This document shows, piece by piece, positions 8,764-17,354 of a stretch of DNA of 64,000 bases. The DNA lies in NCBI RefSeq assembly GCF_028682175.1, contig NZ_JANHKS010000012.1, forward strand, positions 62,001 through 126,000, given 5' to 3'. Below the pieces are notes generated by a model. The model saw only the letters and a list, made by a program, of their open reading frames with translations. It was not told where the DNA came from and searched no databases. Made by a program: the position numbers and the translations under genes. How positions within the stretch are numbered: position 1 is the stretch's first letter; each line of letters begins with the position of its first letter. This DNA comes from Pseudomonas putida. GTDB lineage: Bacteria; Pseudomonadota; Gammaproteobacteria; Pseudomonadales; Pseudomonadaceae.

Positions 8764-9585
8764 TTAATCAACTGTCACAGCGGACTGATCCTCGTGGGAA
8801 CCGTCAGTGTCGATCCCGGCAAGGATCTCGGACAGATTGTGAAAATGCCCCTTGTCCTTTTTGGTTTCCGAGGTGTCGGTGTCGCTGCCGGTTTGCGCCA
8901 GGGCGTCACTGAGGGTCTGGTGTTGTACCAGCCATTGCGGCGCGGTTTTTTCTTCCGGGCTCATGTTCTCCAGAAACGCCAGTGCCGCCTTGGCACGCCC
9001 GACCGGGTCGTTGGCATAGGGGTCGGTGAAGTTCTTCTGCTGGTCGGCCGGGCCACTGTAATAACCGGTGGCCAGGCGCTCCTGTTGGCGCATCAACCCA
9101 TTGGCGGCGGCCTGCTCCTCGGCGCTGAACTGGCCGCCCTGATTGGTGGCCACGGCATACAGCGAGCGACGATCGAGATCGCCCATCAACGAATTGCGAT
9201 CGGTGTCACTGCCGTCGTACGGTTTGCCGCCGCTCTTCATCAACGCGTACTTGCTGTCCATGCGTGAATGCGCATCCGAGGCGACATCCGGAAAAGACAG
9301 CCCTTTGGAACTCGAAACCGCGCCCGGCTGCGATACACCCAGTACCAGAGCGTCGGCGGTCATGCCCGAGCGCGCTGGAAAGTATGGCGTGTAGTTGGCG
9401 ATGGAATGGCTGTAGCCCACTGACTTGCTGGAGAGGCTCACCCAGCCGGTGCTGTCATCCGCCTGATTGCTCTGATTGGCTTGAGTGGCCGCAGTGCTGG
9501 CGTTATCGGTACTGGAAGAGGTCTTGCGCAGGGAGGCATTGGCGTAAGCCGACATGGCGGTGTCTGAAGCGTTATTGACGATCAT
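8764..9585 (-). CDS. Hypothetical protein, Ser/Thr/Asn-rich N-terminus
   Basis: 273 residues from the ATG at 9585, which has AAGGAAG about 6 bases upstream. The N-terminal 60 residues are low-complexity (Ser, Thr, Asn, Ala), there is no signal peptide or membrane segment, and the middle has KYALMKSGGKPYDGSDTDR and EEQAAANGLMRQQERL. The C-terminus is acidic. The composition is reminiscent of secreted or flagellar-associated proteins, but no family is recognised and no function is assigned. Confidence 0.65.
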   Translation of the reverse strand: MIVNNASDTAMSAYANASLRKTSSSTDNASTAATQANQSNQADDSTGWVSLSSKSVGYSHSIANYTPYFPARSGMTADALVLGVSQPGAVSSSKGLSFPDVASDAHSRMDSKYALMKSGGKPYDGSDTDRNSLMGDLDRRSLYAVATNQGGQFSAEEQAAANGLMRQQERLATGYYSGPADQQKNFTDPYANDPVGRAKAALAFLENMSPEEKTAPQWLVQHQTLSDALAQTGSDTDTSETKKDKGHFHNLSEILAGIDTDGSHEDQSAVTVD

Positions 9586-9982
9586 CCTGGCTTCCTTGGC
9601 AAATGGGCGCCAAACCGGGCGCCTCGAAATTGGATGCACGACGGACCGCGACACGCGAATGCGTCGGGACCTGTGCAGAGGTTTGTTGCACGAAATAAAT
9701 TATTTAATGGTCATACAAGCCAAATAGTGTTTCGGCCATTTATCGCGTTACTTGAGGGTAACTAGCTCCGGGGCCCTTCATCAAGGCAAATAACGCTTAG
9801 TGAAGCATTGTTGTAAATTGGTCTCCTTGATAACTTTTCAATTGGACTGTCTGATCAGAACAATAACTTTAATACAGGTCCAGAACTCATTAGCGGCTGT
9901 TGGCAACTTCACTCTTCAATGGGCGAGCTACACTGAGCATTTTCGGGTCCCGTGACCTTTCCAGCCATTACAGAGGTGTGCC
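9586..9982. other. Intergenic region without a recognised gene
   Basis: About 400 bases, AT-rich in the middle (9690-9860). No convincing reading frame, repeat or hairpin terminator was seen. It must hold the promoters of the divergent hypothetical gene and oxidoreductase gene. Confidence 0.5.
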
Positions 9983-10969
9983 ATGAACGAGGCCAACGCA
10001 ACAGCCAGCGGCCAGCCCTTTGTGGAAGTTCCTGCAACCACCCTCGCCGCCCGGGTGCATCGATTCGGTGGCCCTGAGTGCATCTGTGTGGAAACGGTTC
10101 CAACCCCTTCTCCGGGCCCTGGCCAGGTGCTGGTTCAAGTAGAGGCTGCGGGGGTTGGGCCGTGGGATGGCTGGATCCGGTCAGGCAATAGCGCCCTGCC
10201 CCAGCCTTTACCTTTGACGCTGGGCTCGGACCTTGCGGGCGTCGTGGTCGCGGCCGGGCCTGAGGTGGCAACCCTGAAAGTCGGCGATGCGGTCTTTGGC
10301 GTGACCAACTCCAACTTCACCGGCGCCTATGCGCACTATGCACTTGCCCAGGCGAGCATGATCGCGATCAAACCCGATGCCCTGACGGCGGTGCAGGCAG
10401 CCTCTGTCCCTGTTATTGCCGTGACGGCGTGGCAGGCTTTATTTGACAAGGGTCACCTGAAGTCGGGCCAGACCGTGCTGATCCATGGCGGGGCCGGGGG
10501 TGTCGGGGCGTACGCCATTCAGTTCGCCAAAAATGCCGGCGCCCAGGTCATCACGACCGCGTCGGCAAAGGATCAGGACTATGTCCGGGGGCTGGGCGCC
10601 GACCGGGTCATCGACTATAAGAGCGAGCCGTTCGAAACCACCGTCAAGGATATCGACCTGGTGGTGGATCTCGTGGGAGGCGACACCCAGGACAAATCAT
10701 TCAGCGTGCTCAAGCCCGGCGGCTTTCTCGTGTCGGCCGTTTCCAACCCCGATCAGGACGCAGCGGCCCGGCATGGCGTAACGGCCTTTTTCTTTCTGGT
10801 GGACGTGACGACCGACGCGCTGACCGAGATTGCAACGCTTGTAAATGCCGGGAAGCTGACAACCCGCTTGGGACCGGTGTTCGACCTTGATGAGGTCGGG
10901 CAGATACACGAGATACTCGACGGCAAGCAGCCACGGCCAGAGGGCAAGATAATCATAAAGATGCGCTGA
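9983..10969 (+). CDS. NADP-dependent medium-chain oxidoreductase (quinone reductase-like)
   Basis: 328 residues, preceded by GAGGTG. The order is an N-terminal GroES-like domain (VQVEAAGVGPWDGWIRSG, LGSDLAGVVVAAGPEV), then a Rossmann fold with HGGAGGVGAYAIQFAKNAGA as the NADP-binding loop. There is no structural-zinc Cys cluster or catalytic-zinc Cys/His pair, which places it in the zinc-independent quinone oxidoreductase branch of the MDR superfamily. It probably reduces quinones or enals with NADPH. It stands before the aromatic locus, where a quinone reductase would make sense, but no GTT-N11-AAC box precedes it. Confidence 0.88.
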   Translation: MNEANATASGQPFVEVPATTLAARVHRFGGPECICVETVPTPSPGPGQVLVQVEAAGVGPWDGWIRSGNSALPQPLPLTLGSDLAGVVVAAGPEVATLKVGDAVFGVTNSNFTGAYAHYALAQASMIAIKPDALTAVQAASVPVIAVTAWQALFDKGHLKSGQTVLIHGGAGGVGAYAIQFAKNAGAQVITTASAKDQDYVRGLGADRVIDYKSEPFETTVKDIDLVVDLVGGDTQDKSFSVLKPGGFLVSAVSNPDQDAAARHGVTAFFFLVDVTTDALTEIATLVNAGKLTTRLGPVFDLDEVGQIHEILDGKQPRPEGKIIIKMR

Positions 10970-10978
10970 CCCAGTTCC

Positions 10979-11011
10979 GGGTCGGTGCCCGCCTTTTGCA
11001 GGCACCGACCC
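10979..11011. terminator. Perfect hairpin between convergent genes
   Basis: The arms GGGTCGGTGCC and GGCACCGACCC (11 base pairs, 11-base loop) lie between the oxidoreductase stop and the stop of the convergent flavin monooxygenase gene. There is no T run, so it is either an inefficient terminator or a 3'-end stabiliser. Confidence 0.6.
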
Positions 11012-11019
11012 GCCTGCCT

Positions 11020-12363
11020 CTATTCGAAATACTGGGCGCCGATGTCGGCCCTGTTGCCGTTGCGGGCCAGGGGCGCAGCCGGGATCGTGACCTGTGACAG
11101 CCATTGCACGGCCGCACGGGCCGCCCCTCTTGTCAGGCCGGGTAAGGCCTTGAGCCATGCCGTCAGGGTCCAGGGGCGACGGCCATTGATCCTTTCGAAA
11201 TCCAGCAGAAAGTTGCGCATGACGGCTCGATCCTGGCCGGCGACTTCAAAAAGCAGCATGTCCCGTGCCCGACGCTTCTTGTCGGAATCCCTGAGCCAGC
11301 TCAAGTAGGGCGTGGCGCCCGGTGATGTCAGCGCCAGCCGGGCCTCGCGATGAACCGTCATCGCCTGCTCCAGCGCCGCATCAGCCTGCGGGTCCGCATC
11401 GTGCAGCCGGGCTATCAGCGACAGGGCAACGTGCTCGGCATCGGTGACACCACCGGACAGGCTCAAGCCCCCCATCGGGTTGGCAACATGGGCCGCATCG
11501 CCCGCAAGAATCACCCGCCCTCGCTGAAACGCTCCGGCGCAGCGCTGCTGTACACGGTAGGGCTGGATGCGTTCGATGCGAAACTGATCCGGTGTCGGTG
11601 TGCCCGGCAGCATGCGCACCAGCCGTTCGGTTGCGCGCCTTGAGATCTGAGCGTCGGACAAACCACGACTTTCCTCGTAGCACACGCGCCACAGGCCGCT
11701 TCGGTCGAGCTGGATCACCGCTGCGGCATCGACTGCATCCTGTACGAAGTTGATCCTGGAATAACCATTGAGGGCGAAGTCGTAGAACAGGTTCACCGCG
11801 ACCATCTGCTCGGGCCAGGTGACACCATCGAAACTTACGCCCAGCTGTTGGCGTACGGTACTTTGCGCACCGTCGGCGCCCACCACCCAACGCGCCCGAA
11901 GGTCGCTGTCGCCTCCCGGAGTGCAGTGGGTCAGCGTGACCCAGGACCCTTCGTGCTCCAGCTCCTTGAGCCGGTGATTCCAGCGGATCTCGACATTGGG
12001 CAGCTTGCGCAGGTGCTCGACAATCACGGCACGCACATGATGTTGCGCGAGCAGGAGCATGTACGGATGTTCGCTGTCCTCACTCAGTACATTCCATTGC
12101 ATCGTGGCGATCAGGCTGGCGTCAGCATGGCGGTAGGCCAGGTCGTCCGAGCGTATGGCGGCCTTGCTGATGTCGGCGAGCAATCCGGCCCTTTCCAGTA
12201 CCGCAACACTGGCGGGGGTGTAGGCAACCGCCCAGGATGCGGACGAAACATCCGCCGCCGATTCAAGCACGACCACCCGGGCGCCGGCCTTGCCCAGTAT
12301 CAACGCGGTCAGCAGGCCAACGGCCCCGCCTCCAACTACCACCACCCCCTCTATACTTTCCAT
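11020..12363 (-). CDS. FAD-dependent aromatic monooxygenase, PnpA paralog
   Basis: 447 residues from the ATG at 12363 (MESIEGVVVVGGGAVGLL), aligned by eye with the start of the paralog at 21933; an ATG at 12378 is also possible. It shows the p-hydroxybenzoate-hydroxylase fold markers: GGGAVGLL for FAD, WVVGADGAQSTVRQQLG (DG motif) and RGRVILAGDAAHVANPMGG (GD motif). Long stretches match the PnpA-like protein at 20701-21933 (for example PYRVQQRCAGAFQRGRVILA), but with many substitutions and a longer C-terminus. It should hydroxylate a para-substituted phenol with NAD(P)H and oxygen. Its promoter carries two GTT-N11-AAC boxes shared with the divergent LysR gene. The true substrate is unknown. 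Confidence 0.85.
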   Translation of the reverse strand: MESIEGVVVVGGGAVGLLTALILGKAGARVVVLESAADVSSASWAVAYTPASVAVLERAGLLADISKAAIRSDDLAYRHADASLIATMQWNVLSEDSEHPYMLLLAQHHVRAVIVEHLRKLPNVEIRWNHRLKELEHEGSWVTLTHCTPGGDSDLRARWVVGADGAQSTVRQQLGVSFDGVTWPEQMVAVNLFYDFALNGYSRINFVQDAVDAAAVIQLDRSGLWRVCYEESRGLSDAQISRRATERLVRMLPGTPTPDQFRIERIQPYRVQQRCAGAFQRGRVILAGDAAHVANPMGGLSLSGGVTDAEHVALSLIARLHDADPQADAALEQAMTVHREARLALTSPGATPYLSWLRDSDKKRRARDMLLFEVAGQDRAVMRNFLLDFERINGRRPWTLTAWLKALPGLTRGAARAAVQWLSQVTIPAAPLARNGNRADIGAQYFE

Positions 12364-12473
12364 ATTGTTTTTATCCATCAGCAAGCGGCACACAGGTATC
12401 TGACGCACAAGCACAAGCACCAGACGCATCGACAAAGGCTAACCAGCGGCATTTGACGAGGCAACACGGCAGG

Positions 12474-12490
12474 GTTTGCGGTTCGCAAAC
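12474..12490. promoter_or_regulatory. LysR box, GTT-N11-AAC type (site A)
   Basis: GTTTGCGGTTCGCAAAC, a perfect palindrome with 7-base arms and a 3-base centre, lies 111 bases upstream of the monooxygenase start at 12363, in the divergent region shared with the LysR gene at 12734. It fits the GTT-N11-AAC motif recognised by PnpR-type regulators and recurs five more times in the locus. Confidence 0.75.
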
Positions 12491-12556
12491 ACGCCGGTCG
12501 CGATTTGTGGGTGATCGGTTTCCCACGTAATCTGGTGCTGATTTGGCAATCGCAGG

Positions 12557-12573
12557 GTTTGCGAATCACGAAC
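12557..12573. promoter_or_regulatory. LysR box, GTT-N11-AAC type (site B)
   Basis: GTTTGCGAATCACGAAC is the second box in the same divergent region, 161 bases before the LysR start at 12734. Two boxes in one intergenic region allow separate control of the two divergent genes. Confidence 0.7.
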
Positions 12574-12733
12574 CACGACGCTGTTGTCTTGTCGCCAGGG
12601 ACTGCTCAAGCTGAAGCGCAAGACGTGCCATGTTTCAAGGAAAGTGCTCGTCAAGCCAGCAGACGGACCGCTCCGGTATCCATGTTCGATACCGGTCCGC
12701 CGGCCCTCAAAACAAAAAAGATAGAGGCACAGC

Positions 12734-13690
12734 ATGGACATTTATCTGAGTATCGAAGCATTCGTGCGTGCTGCGGAAGCAGGAAACTTTGCCAACGCCG
12801 CCCGGCAGATCGGCGTTGCAAAATCGGTCATCACCACCCGGGTCCAGCAGCTGGAAGAGCATCTGGGTGTGTCGCTCTTTCATCGCTCCAGCCGGGCGGT
12901 GAAACTGTCCGAAGTCGGCGCATCCTATTACACCGATTGCCAGGAACTGATCGATCACATGCAAGCGCTCTCGCAGCGCTCGCGAGACACCTGCGCATCG
13001 GTCAGCGGGACGCTGCGCGTGGCGGCGCTGAATGGTTTCGCCCTGGAGCACCTGCCGAAAGTCATCGAGACATTCCGCAAGAGCCACCCTAACGTGCAGC
13101 TGGATGTCTTCGCCAACGACCAGGTCGTCGACCCCGTTCAGGAAGGCTATGACATCGTCCTGCAGATCTTCCCCCCGGCCTCGGACTCGCTGATCGAGCG
13201 ACGGCTGTTTCTGATGCGCGGTGTTTTCGTCGCCACGCCAGGTTATCTGCAAGGCAAGCCTCCCATCGAGACGCCTGATGATCTTTGCCTGCACGACTTT
13301 GCCTGTTACCGCTACTACCCATGGCGGCGGTGGTCGCTGAACAATCAAGAGCAGCAGCAACAGAGCGAGGTGACCCTGACACCGGCGCTGCGCTCCAACA
13401 GCGTGCACCTGATTCAGGAGTTTGCACGTCGCGGGATGGGCATTGCTTACCTCCCGACCATGGTGGCCTGCGAAGACCTGCTGCAGGGGCGCCTGGTACG
13501 CGTGCTGCCGGACTACCAGACGGACACGCCCTACTTTTCCGCCGTGTATCCGACGTCTCATCGCCTGACCGCCAAGGTCAAACTGTTCCTGGACCTGCTG
13601 TCCTCGACATTCTCCATGGAGCCCGAATGGGACAGACGCCTGGGACTGTCGCCCGACACCGAAACCACCCCTGCCCTGGCAAGTTGCTGA
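12734..13690 (+). CDS. LysR-family regulator of the aromatic locus
   Basis: 318 residues with GAGGCA before the ATG. The N-terminal helix-turn-helix (EAFVRAAEAGNFANAARQIG, VITTRVQQLEEHLGVSLFHR) is followed by the effector domain. It resembles the other LysR of the locus (29096-30025) along its length, for example LRSNSVHLIQEFARRGMGIAYLPTMVA against MRSNSVHLLRDYAETGVCIVCLPTLVA (shown only as similar segments), and DPVQEGYDIVLQIFPP. It is divergent from the PnpA paralog and likely controls it through boxes A and B. Confidence 0.87.
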   Translation: MDIYLSIEAFVRAAEAGNFANAARQIGVAKSVITTRVQQLEEHLGVSLFHRSSRAVKLSEVGASYYTDCQELIDHMQALSQRSRDTCASVSGTLRVAALNGFALEHLPKVIETFRKSHPNVQLDVFANDQVVDPVQEGYDIVLQIFPPASDSLIERRLFLMRGVFVATPGYLQGKPPIETPDDLCLHDFACYRYYPWRRWSLNNQEQQQQSEVTLTPALRSNSVHLIQEFARRGMGIAYLPTMVACEDLLQGRLVRVLPDYQTDTPYFSAVYPTSHRLTAKVKLFLDLLSSTFSMEPEWDRRLGLSPDTETTPALASC

Positions 13691-13764
13691 ATCCATTCTC
13701 ACCTCCCCGGCAACGACACTGCAGGATCGACCTGCAGTGTTCCTCCACCTCGCGTTGTCTCCCT

Positions 13765-16179
13765 TTACCGCGCTGCAGTCGCCGATACCCTTGCCGGCAA
13801 CGGCTGCGACTTGCCTGAAGGGAACAGGAAGTACGCCAGCGCCGGCAACAGAATCAGTGCGCCGAGCATGTTCCAGATGAACATGAACGCCAGCAGCACC
13901 CCCATGTCCGCCTGAAACTTGATGGGCGAGAAATACCAGGTGGCAACCGCGATACCCAAGGTCGCGCCGGTCAGCACCACTATCTTGCCGGTGAACATCA
14001 AGGCACGGTAATAGGCCTCGGAAAGGCTGGCGCCCTCACGCAGATACCGCAGCATCACCGTCATGATGTACAGCGCGTAGTCCACCCCGATCCCCACACC
14101 CAGGGCGATCACCGGCAAGGTTGCCACCTTGACGCCGATGTTCAGCCAGACCATCAGCGCCTCGCAAAGCACCGACGTCAGCATCAGTGGCAGGACCGCG
14201 CAGAGCACCGCGCGCCATGAGCGGAACGTCACCAGGCTGATGAGGATTACGGCGGCGTAGACCAGCCACAGCATCTTGCGATTGGCTTCCTTGACCACGA
14301 TATTGGTCGCGGCTTCGATCCCTGCGTTTCCTGCGGCATTGAGGAAGCGGTAGCTTGTGGAGTCGTTGCGCCTGGCAAACGATTCGACGACATTGACCAC
14401 ATCGGTCAGCGTATCGGCCCTGTGGTCACGCAGATAAACGTACACACTCAGCAGGTCGCAGTTCTGGTTGAACATCTCCCGCGGCGCACGGGTGATGATG
14501 GCGTTGAGCATGTCCTGGTTACGCGGGATTTCGTACCAGCGCAGGCTGCCTTCGTTCATCGCACTGGCGGCGCCCTTGGCCAGGCCTGCCAGGGACTTGG
14601 TGCCCTCGACGCCAGGCAGTTGCGACAGCTCGAATTCCAGACGATCGACGGCGCGCACCGTGTCATAAAGCGCGCAGGCGAATTGCGGGGTCTTGACCAT
14701 CACCACGTAGACATCGCTGCTGGCCGAGTAATGGCTGACGACAAAGGCGTTGTCCTGGTTATAGCGAGAATCGGCACGCAGCTCCGGCGCACCGGGACTG
14801 GTATCGCCGATCTTCAATTGACTGCCAACACCGACACCGACCAGCGCCAGGGCAATGCCGGCCAGCAACGCGACGGCGGCCCAGCGACGGTGCGTGAAAT
14901 GATCCAGGAAGGCCCAGACCGCATGCTTGCTCAGATAGAGGTCGGCAAGGTCGGTGGAAGCCACCGCCGCCGCTCTCTGTGCGGCTGTCTCACTGACGCC
15001 GATGAACGACAACAGCACCGGAAGCAACATCAGATTGGTGACAATCAGGATGGTGACGCCGATGCTGGCACAGATCGCCAGGTCCTGGATCACCGGGATG
15101 TCGATCACCATCAGTACCGCGAAGCCCACGACGTCACAGACCAGCGCCGAAAGCCCCACCAGAAACAACCGGCGAAACGTCAGCCTGGCGGCCAACTGGC
15201 GGCTGATCCCGCGCCCGATGTCCTGGGTGATGCCGTTCATCTTCTGCGCGCCGTGGCTCAAGCCCACGGCGAACACCAGAAACGGCACCAGTACCAGATA
15301 AGGGTCCAGGACAAAACCCAGGCTGGCGAGCGCGCCCAGCAACCAGACCACCGCCACCAGCGAACAACTGAGTACCACCAGTGCGCTGCGAATACAGCGT
15401 GTGTAGCCGATCAGGATGACCAGGCAAATCGCTGCGGCGACCAGAAAGAATACCATGACCTGACGCATGCCCTCGATCAGGTCCCCCACCAGTTTGGCGA
15501 ACCCGGTGATGTGAATGTCGATCCGGGCCGAGGTGTACTGGGTTCTGAGCGCTTCCAGGCGCTGGGACAGGGCCTGATAGTCGATGGGCGCGGCATCGCT
15601 GGCACGCTGTTCCTGAAGCGGGACGAGGATGATGCTGGACTTGAAGTCGTCGGCGATGAGCTGGCCGATCTCACCGGATCGTTCGATGTTCTGCCTGACC
15701 TGAGCCAGGCTGCGCGCCGAGCCGTCGTAGTCATCGGGCATCACCGGTCCGCCGTCCAGGCCATCCTCGGTCACGGCTGTCCAGCGCACGGCCGGGGTCC
15801 ATATCGACTTCATGTACGGCCGATCCACTGCCGGGAGCAGGAACAGTTCATCGGTCAGCTTCTTCACGGTATCCAGATAGCCGGGATCGAAAATCGACCC
15901 CTCCCTGGCCTCCACTACCACCCGCAGCGTGTTCCCCGCGCCCGCCAGTTGCGAGCGGTTCTGCAGGTAGTTGACGATGTAGGGATGGCCGCTGGGGAGC
16001 ATCTTCTCGAACGCCGCGTTGAGCTCCAGGCCCATGGACTTGTAGCCGAACCAGCACGTTGCAAGCACGCAGGCCAGCAAGAAGAGCCCGCGATGACCGA
16101 ACAGCAAACGCTCGACCCATGACCCTCGTTGAGCCATCACGTCAACGTCGTCTGCGGCGACCTCATGGTGCGCATTCAT
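13765..16179 (-). CDS. RND/MMPL-family transporter
   Basis: 804 residues. The protein has two symmetric halves, each with one transmembrane helix, a large periplasmic loop and five clustered helices (about residues 245-430 and 655-795), as in MMPL/HAE3-type RND exporters. Motifs include NAAFEKMLPSGHPYIVNY, VFAVGLSHGAQKMNG and GVGIGVDYALYIMTVML. Its start overlaps the stop of the Ycf48-like gene by 4 bases (ATGA), so it is the last gene of a four-gene operon with DUF1302, DUF1329 and Ycf48-like proteins. Such sets are found beside catabolic genes for hydrophobic or aromatic compounds and are presumed to move such compounds across the envelope; the direction of transport here is inference. Confidence 0.87.
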   Translation of the reverse strand: MNAHHEVAADDVDVMAQRGSWVERLLFGHRGLFLLACVLATCWFGYKSMGLELNAAFEKMLPSGHPYIVNYLQNRSQLAGAGNTLRVVVEAREGSIFDPGYLDTVKKLTDELFLLPAVDRPYMKSIWTPAVRWTAVTEDGLDGGPVMPDDYDGSARSLAQVRQNIERSGEIGQLIADDFKSSIILVPLQEQRASDAAPIDYQALSQRLEALRTQYTSARIDIHITGFAKLVGDLIEGMRQVMVFFLVAAAICLVILIGYTRCIRSALVVLSCSLVAVVWLLGALASLGFVLDPYLVLVPFLVFAVGLSHGAQKMNGITQDIGRGISRQLAARLTFRRLFLVGLSALVCDVVGFAVLMVIDIPVIQDLAICASIGVTILIVTNLMLLPVLLSFIGVSETAAQRAAAVASTDLADLYLSKHAVWAFLDHFTHRRWAAVALLAGIALALVGVGVGSQLKIGDTSPGAPELRADSRYNQDNAFVVSHYSASSDVYVVMVKTPQFACALYDTVRAVDRLEFELSQLPGVEGTKSLAGLAKGAASAMNEGSLRWYEIPRNQDMLNAIITRAPREMFNQNCDLLSVYVYLRDHRADTLTDVVNVVESFARRNDSTSYRFLNAAGNAGIEAATNIVVKEANRKMLWLVYAAVILISLVTFRSWRAVLCAVLPLMLTSVLCEALMVWLNIGVKVATLPVIALGVGIGVDYALYIMTVMLRYLREGASLSEAYYRALMFTGKIVVLTGATLGIAVATWYFSPIKFQADMGVLLAFMFIWNMLGALILLPALAYFLFPSGKSQPLPARVSATAAR

Positions 16180-17294
16180 AGTTCATTCTCTTTATTCATG
16201 ACGAGGGTATCCAGGCGCTTGACGCCTCGCAGGCCAGTCACCACCAGCACTCCATCGGTGGCTTGCACCAGGTCGGTGATGGGGGACCCATCGAGGTCGC
16301 GGCTCGGCAGCGGCGCAAAATGCTCGCCATGATCGAGGCTGCGCAGTAGCCGCCCCGCTTCACTGGCGAGCACAAGGCTGCCGTCCTGCAGTTCCCTGCC
16401 CGCCGTGAGGCTGCTGCTTTCACGGGTGGCGACTGCGTTCCATTGAAGGGCGTCGGCGCTGCGATAGAGGTTGCCTTTGAGCCCGAACACCAGTGCCTGG
16501 CCGGAGCCCAGTTCAAGTGCGCCGAACCAGGTGCCGTGGTAGGGCATCGGGACTTGCCTGAAGGGCGCCCCTAGTCCACTCGCGCGCAGCACAGTGCCCT
16601 GCTCTCCGACGATGGTCACGCCCTGGTCGCCTTGAACGATCCGGTAAAGGTGCAGACCGGCGCGATTGTCCAGCTCGCTGGTCACCGAACGCCAATGCGC
16701 CCCGGCATCCTCGGTGAGCATCGCCATCCCATAGGCGCCCACTGCCAGGCCGTGCTGAGCATCGGAGAAATGCACATCCAGAAACGGCTTGTCGGCACCA
16801 TCGGCGACCCACCGCCGGGCGATGTCCAGGTGTCGCTGCGCACCTTCGGCGCCCTGCGCAACCTGATCCTGCGCCGCCTGCAGCTCCAGCCCGGCAGCCA
16901 GGTTGCCGTCCAGCTGACGCTCCCACGTCTCGCCGCCATCGGCGCTGTGCAGGATCACCCCGCCATGCCCCACGGCCCAGCCGTCATGGGCATCGACGAA
17001 GTCCACCGCCGTCAGCGCAACGCTGCTGGGCACCGAGCGCGCCTGCCGCCAGGTGCGAGCCATGTCATCGGACAGCAGGACGATGCCCCGCTCGCCGACG
17101 GCCACCAGGCGCTGATCCGCGCGGGTAATGGCCAGCAGAACCGACTGTTGGGCGTGTTGATCGGGTGCTGCCGGTGTGTCCAGCAGGTCCGTCGAGGCAC
17201 TGCACGCGAGATCGCACACAGCGCCGGCAAGCACGCACGACAAACCGATGTGCCGGAGCGTCGTCCGCACATTATGAAATTTGAGACTGGTCAT
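16176..17294 (-). CDS. Ycf48-like beta-propeller lipoprotein or periplasmic protein
   Basis: 372 residues from the ATG at 17294 (MTSLKFHNVRTTLRHIG), with GGTGGA upstream. The N-terminus is an export signal (IGLSCVLAGAVCDLACSAS) ending in a Cys that may be lipidated. The rest shows repeated BNR/Ycf48-type units: DDMARTWRQ, DFVDAHDGWAVGHGG, SADGGETWERQ, DAQHGLAVGAYG, TEDAGAHWRSV. This predicts a six- or seven-bladed propeller in the periplasm. In this operon type it probably acts as a periplasmic partner of the RND protein; this role is inferred from gene order only. Confidence 0.83.
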   Translation of the reverse strand: MTSLKFHNVRTTLRHIGLSCVLAGAVCDLACSASTDLLDTPAAPDQHAQQSVLLAITRADQRLVAVGERGIVLLSDDMARTWRQARSVPSSVALTAVDFVDAHDGWAVGHGGVILHSADGGETWERQLDGNLAAGLELQAAQDQVAQGAEGAQRHLDIARRWVADGADKPFLDVHFSDAQHGLAVGAYGMAMLTEDAGAHWRSVTSELDNRAGLHLYRIVQGDQGVTIVGEQGTVLRASGLGAPFRQVPMPYHGTWFGALELGSGQALVFGLKGNLYRSADALQWNAVATRESSSLTAGRELQDGSLVLASEAGRLLRSLDHGEHFAPLPSRDLDGSPITDLVQATDGVLVVTGLRGVKRLDTLVMNKENEL

Positions 17295-17354
17295 CGCTTG
17301 ATTCCACCGCTCGGTTGGCAAGCGGCCCGCTGACCGGGCCGCGGTCTTCGTGAT

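Noticed and set aside
14422..16122. Plus-strand open frame of 566 codons
   Set aside because: Antisense to the RND transporter gene; its translation is rich in His, Gln, Arg and Asp without any fold signature, typical of the shadow of a high-GC gene.
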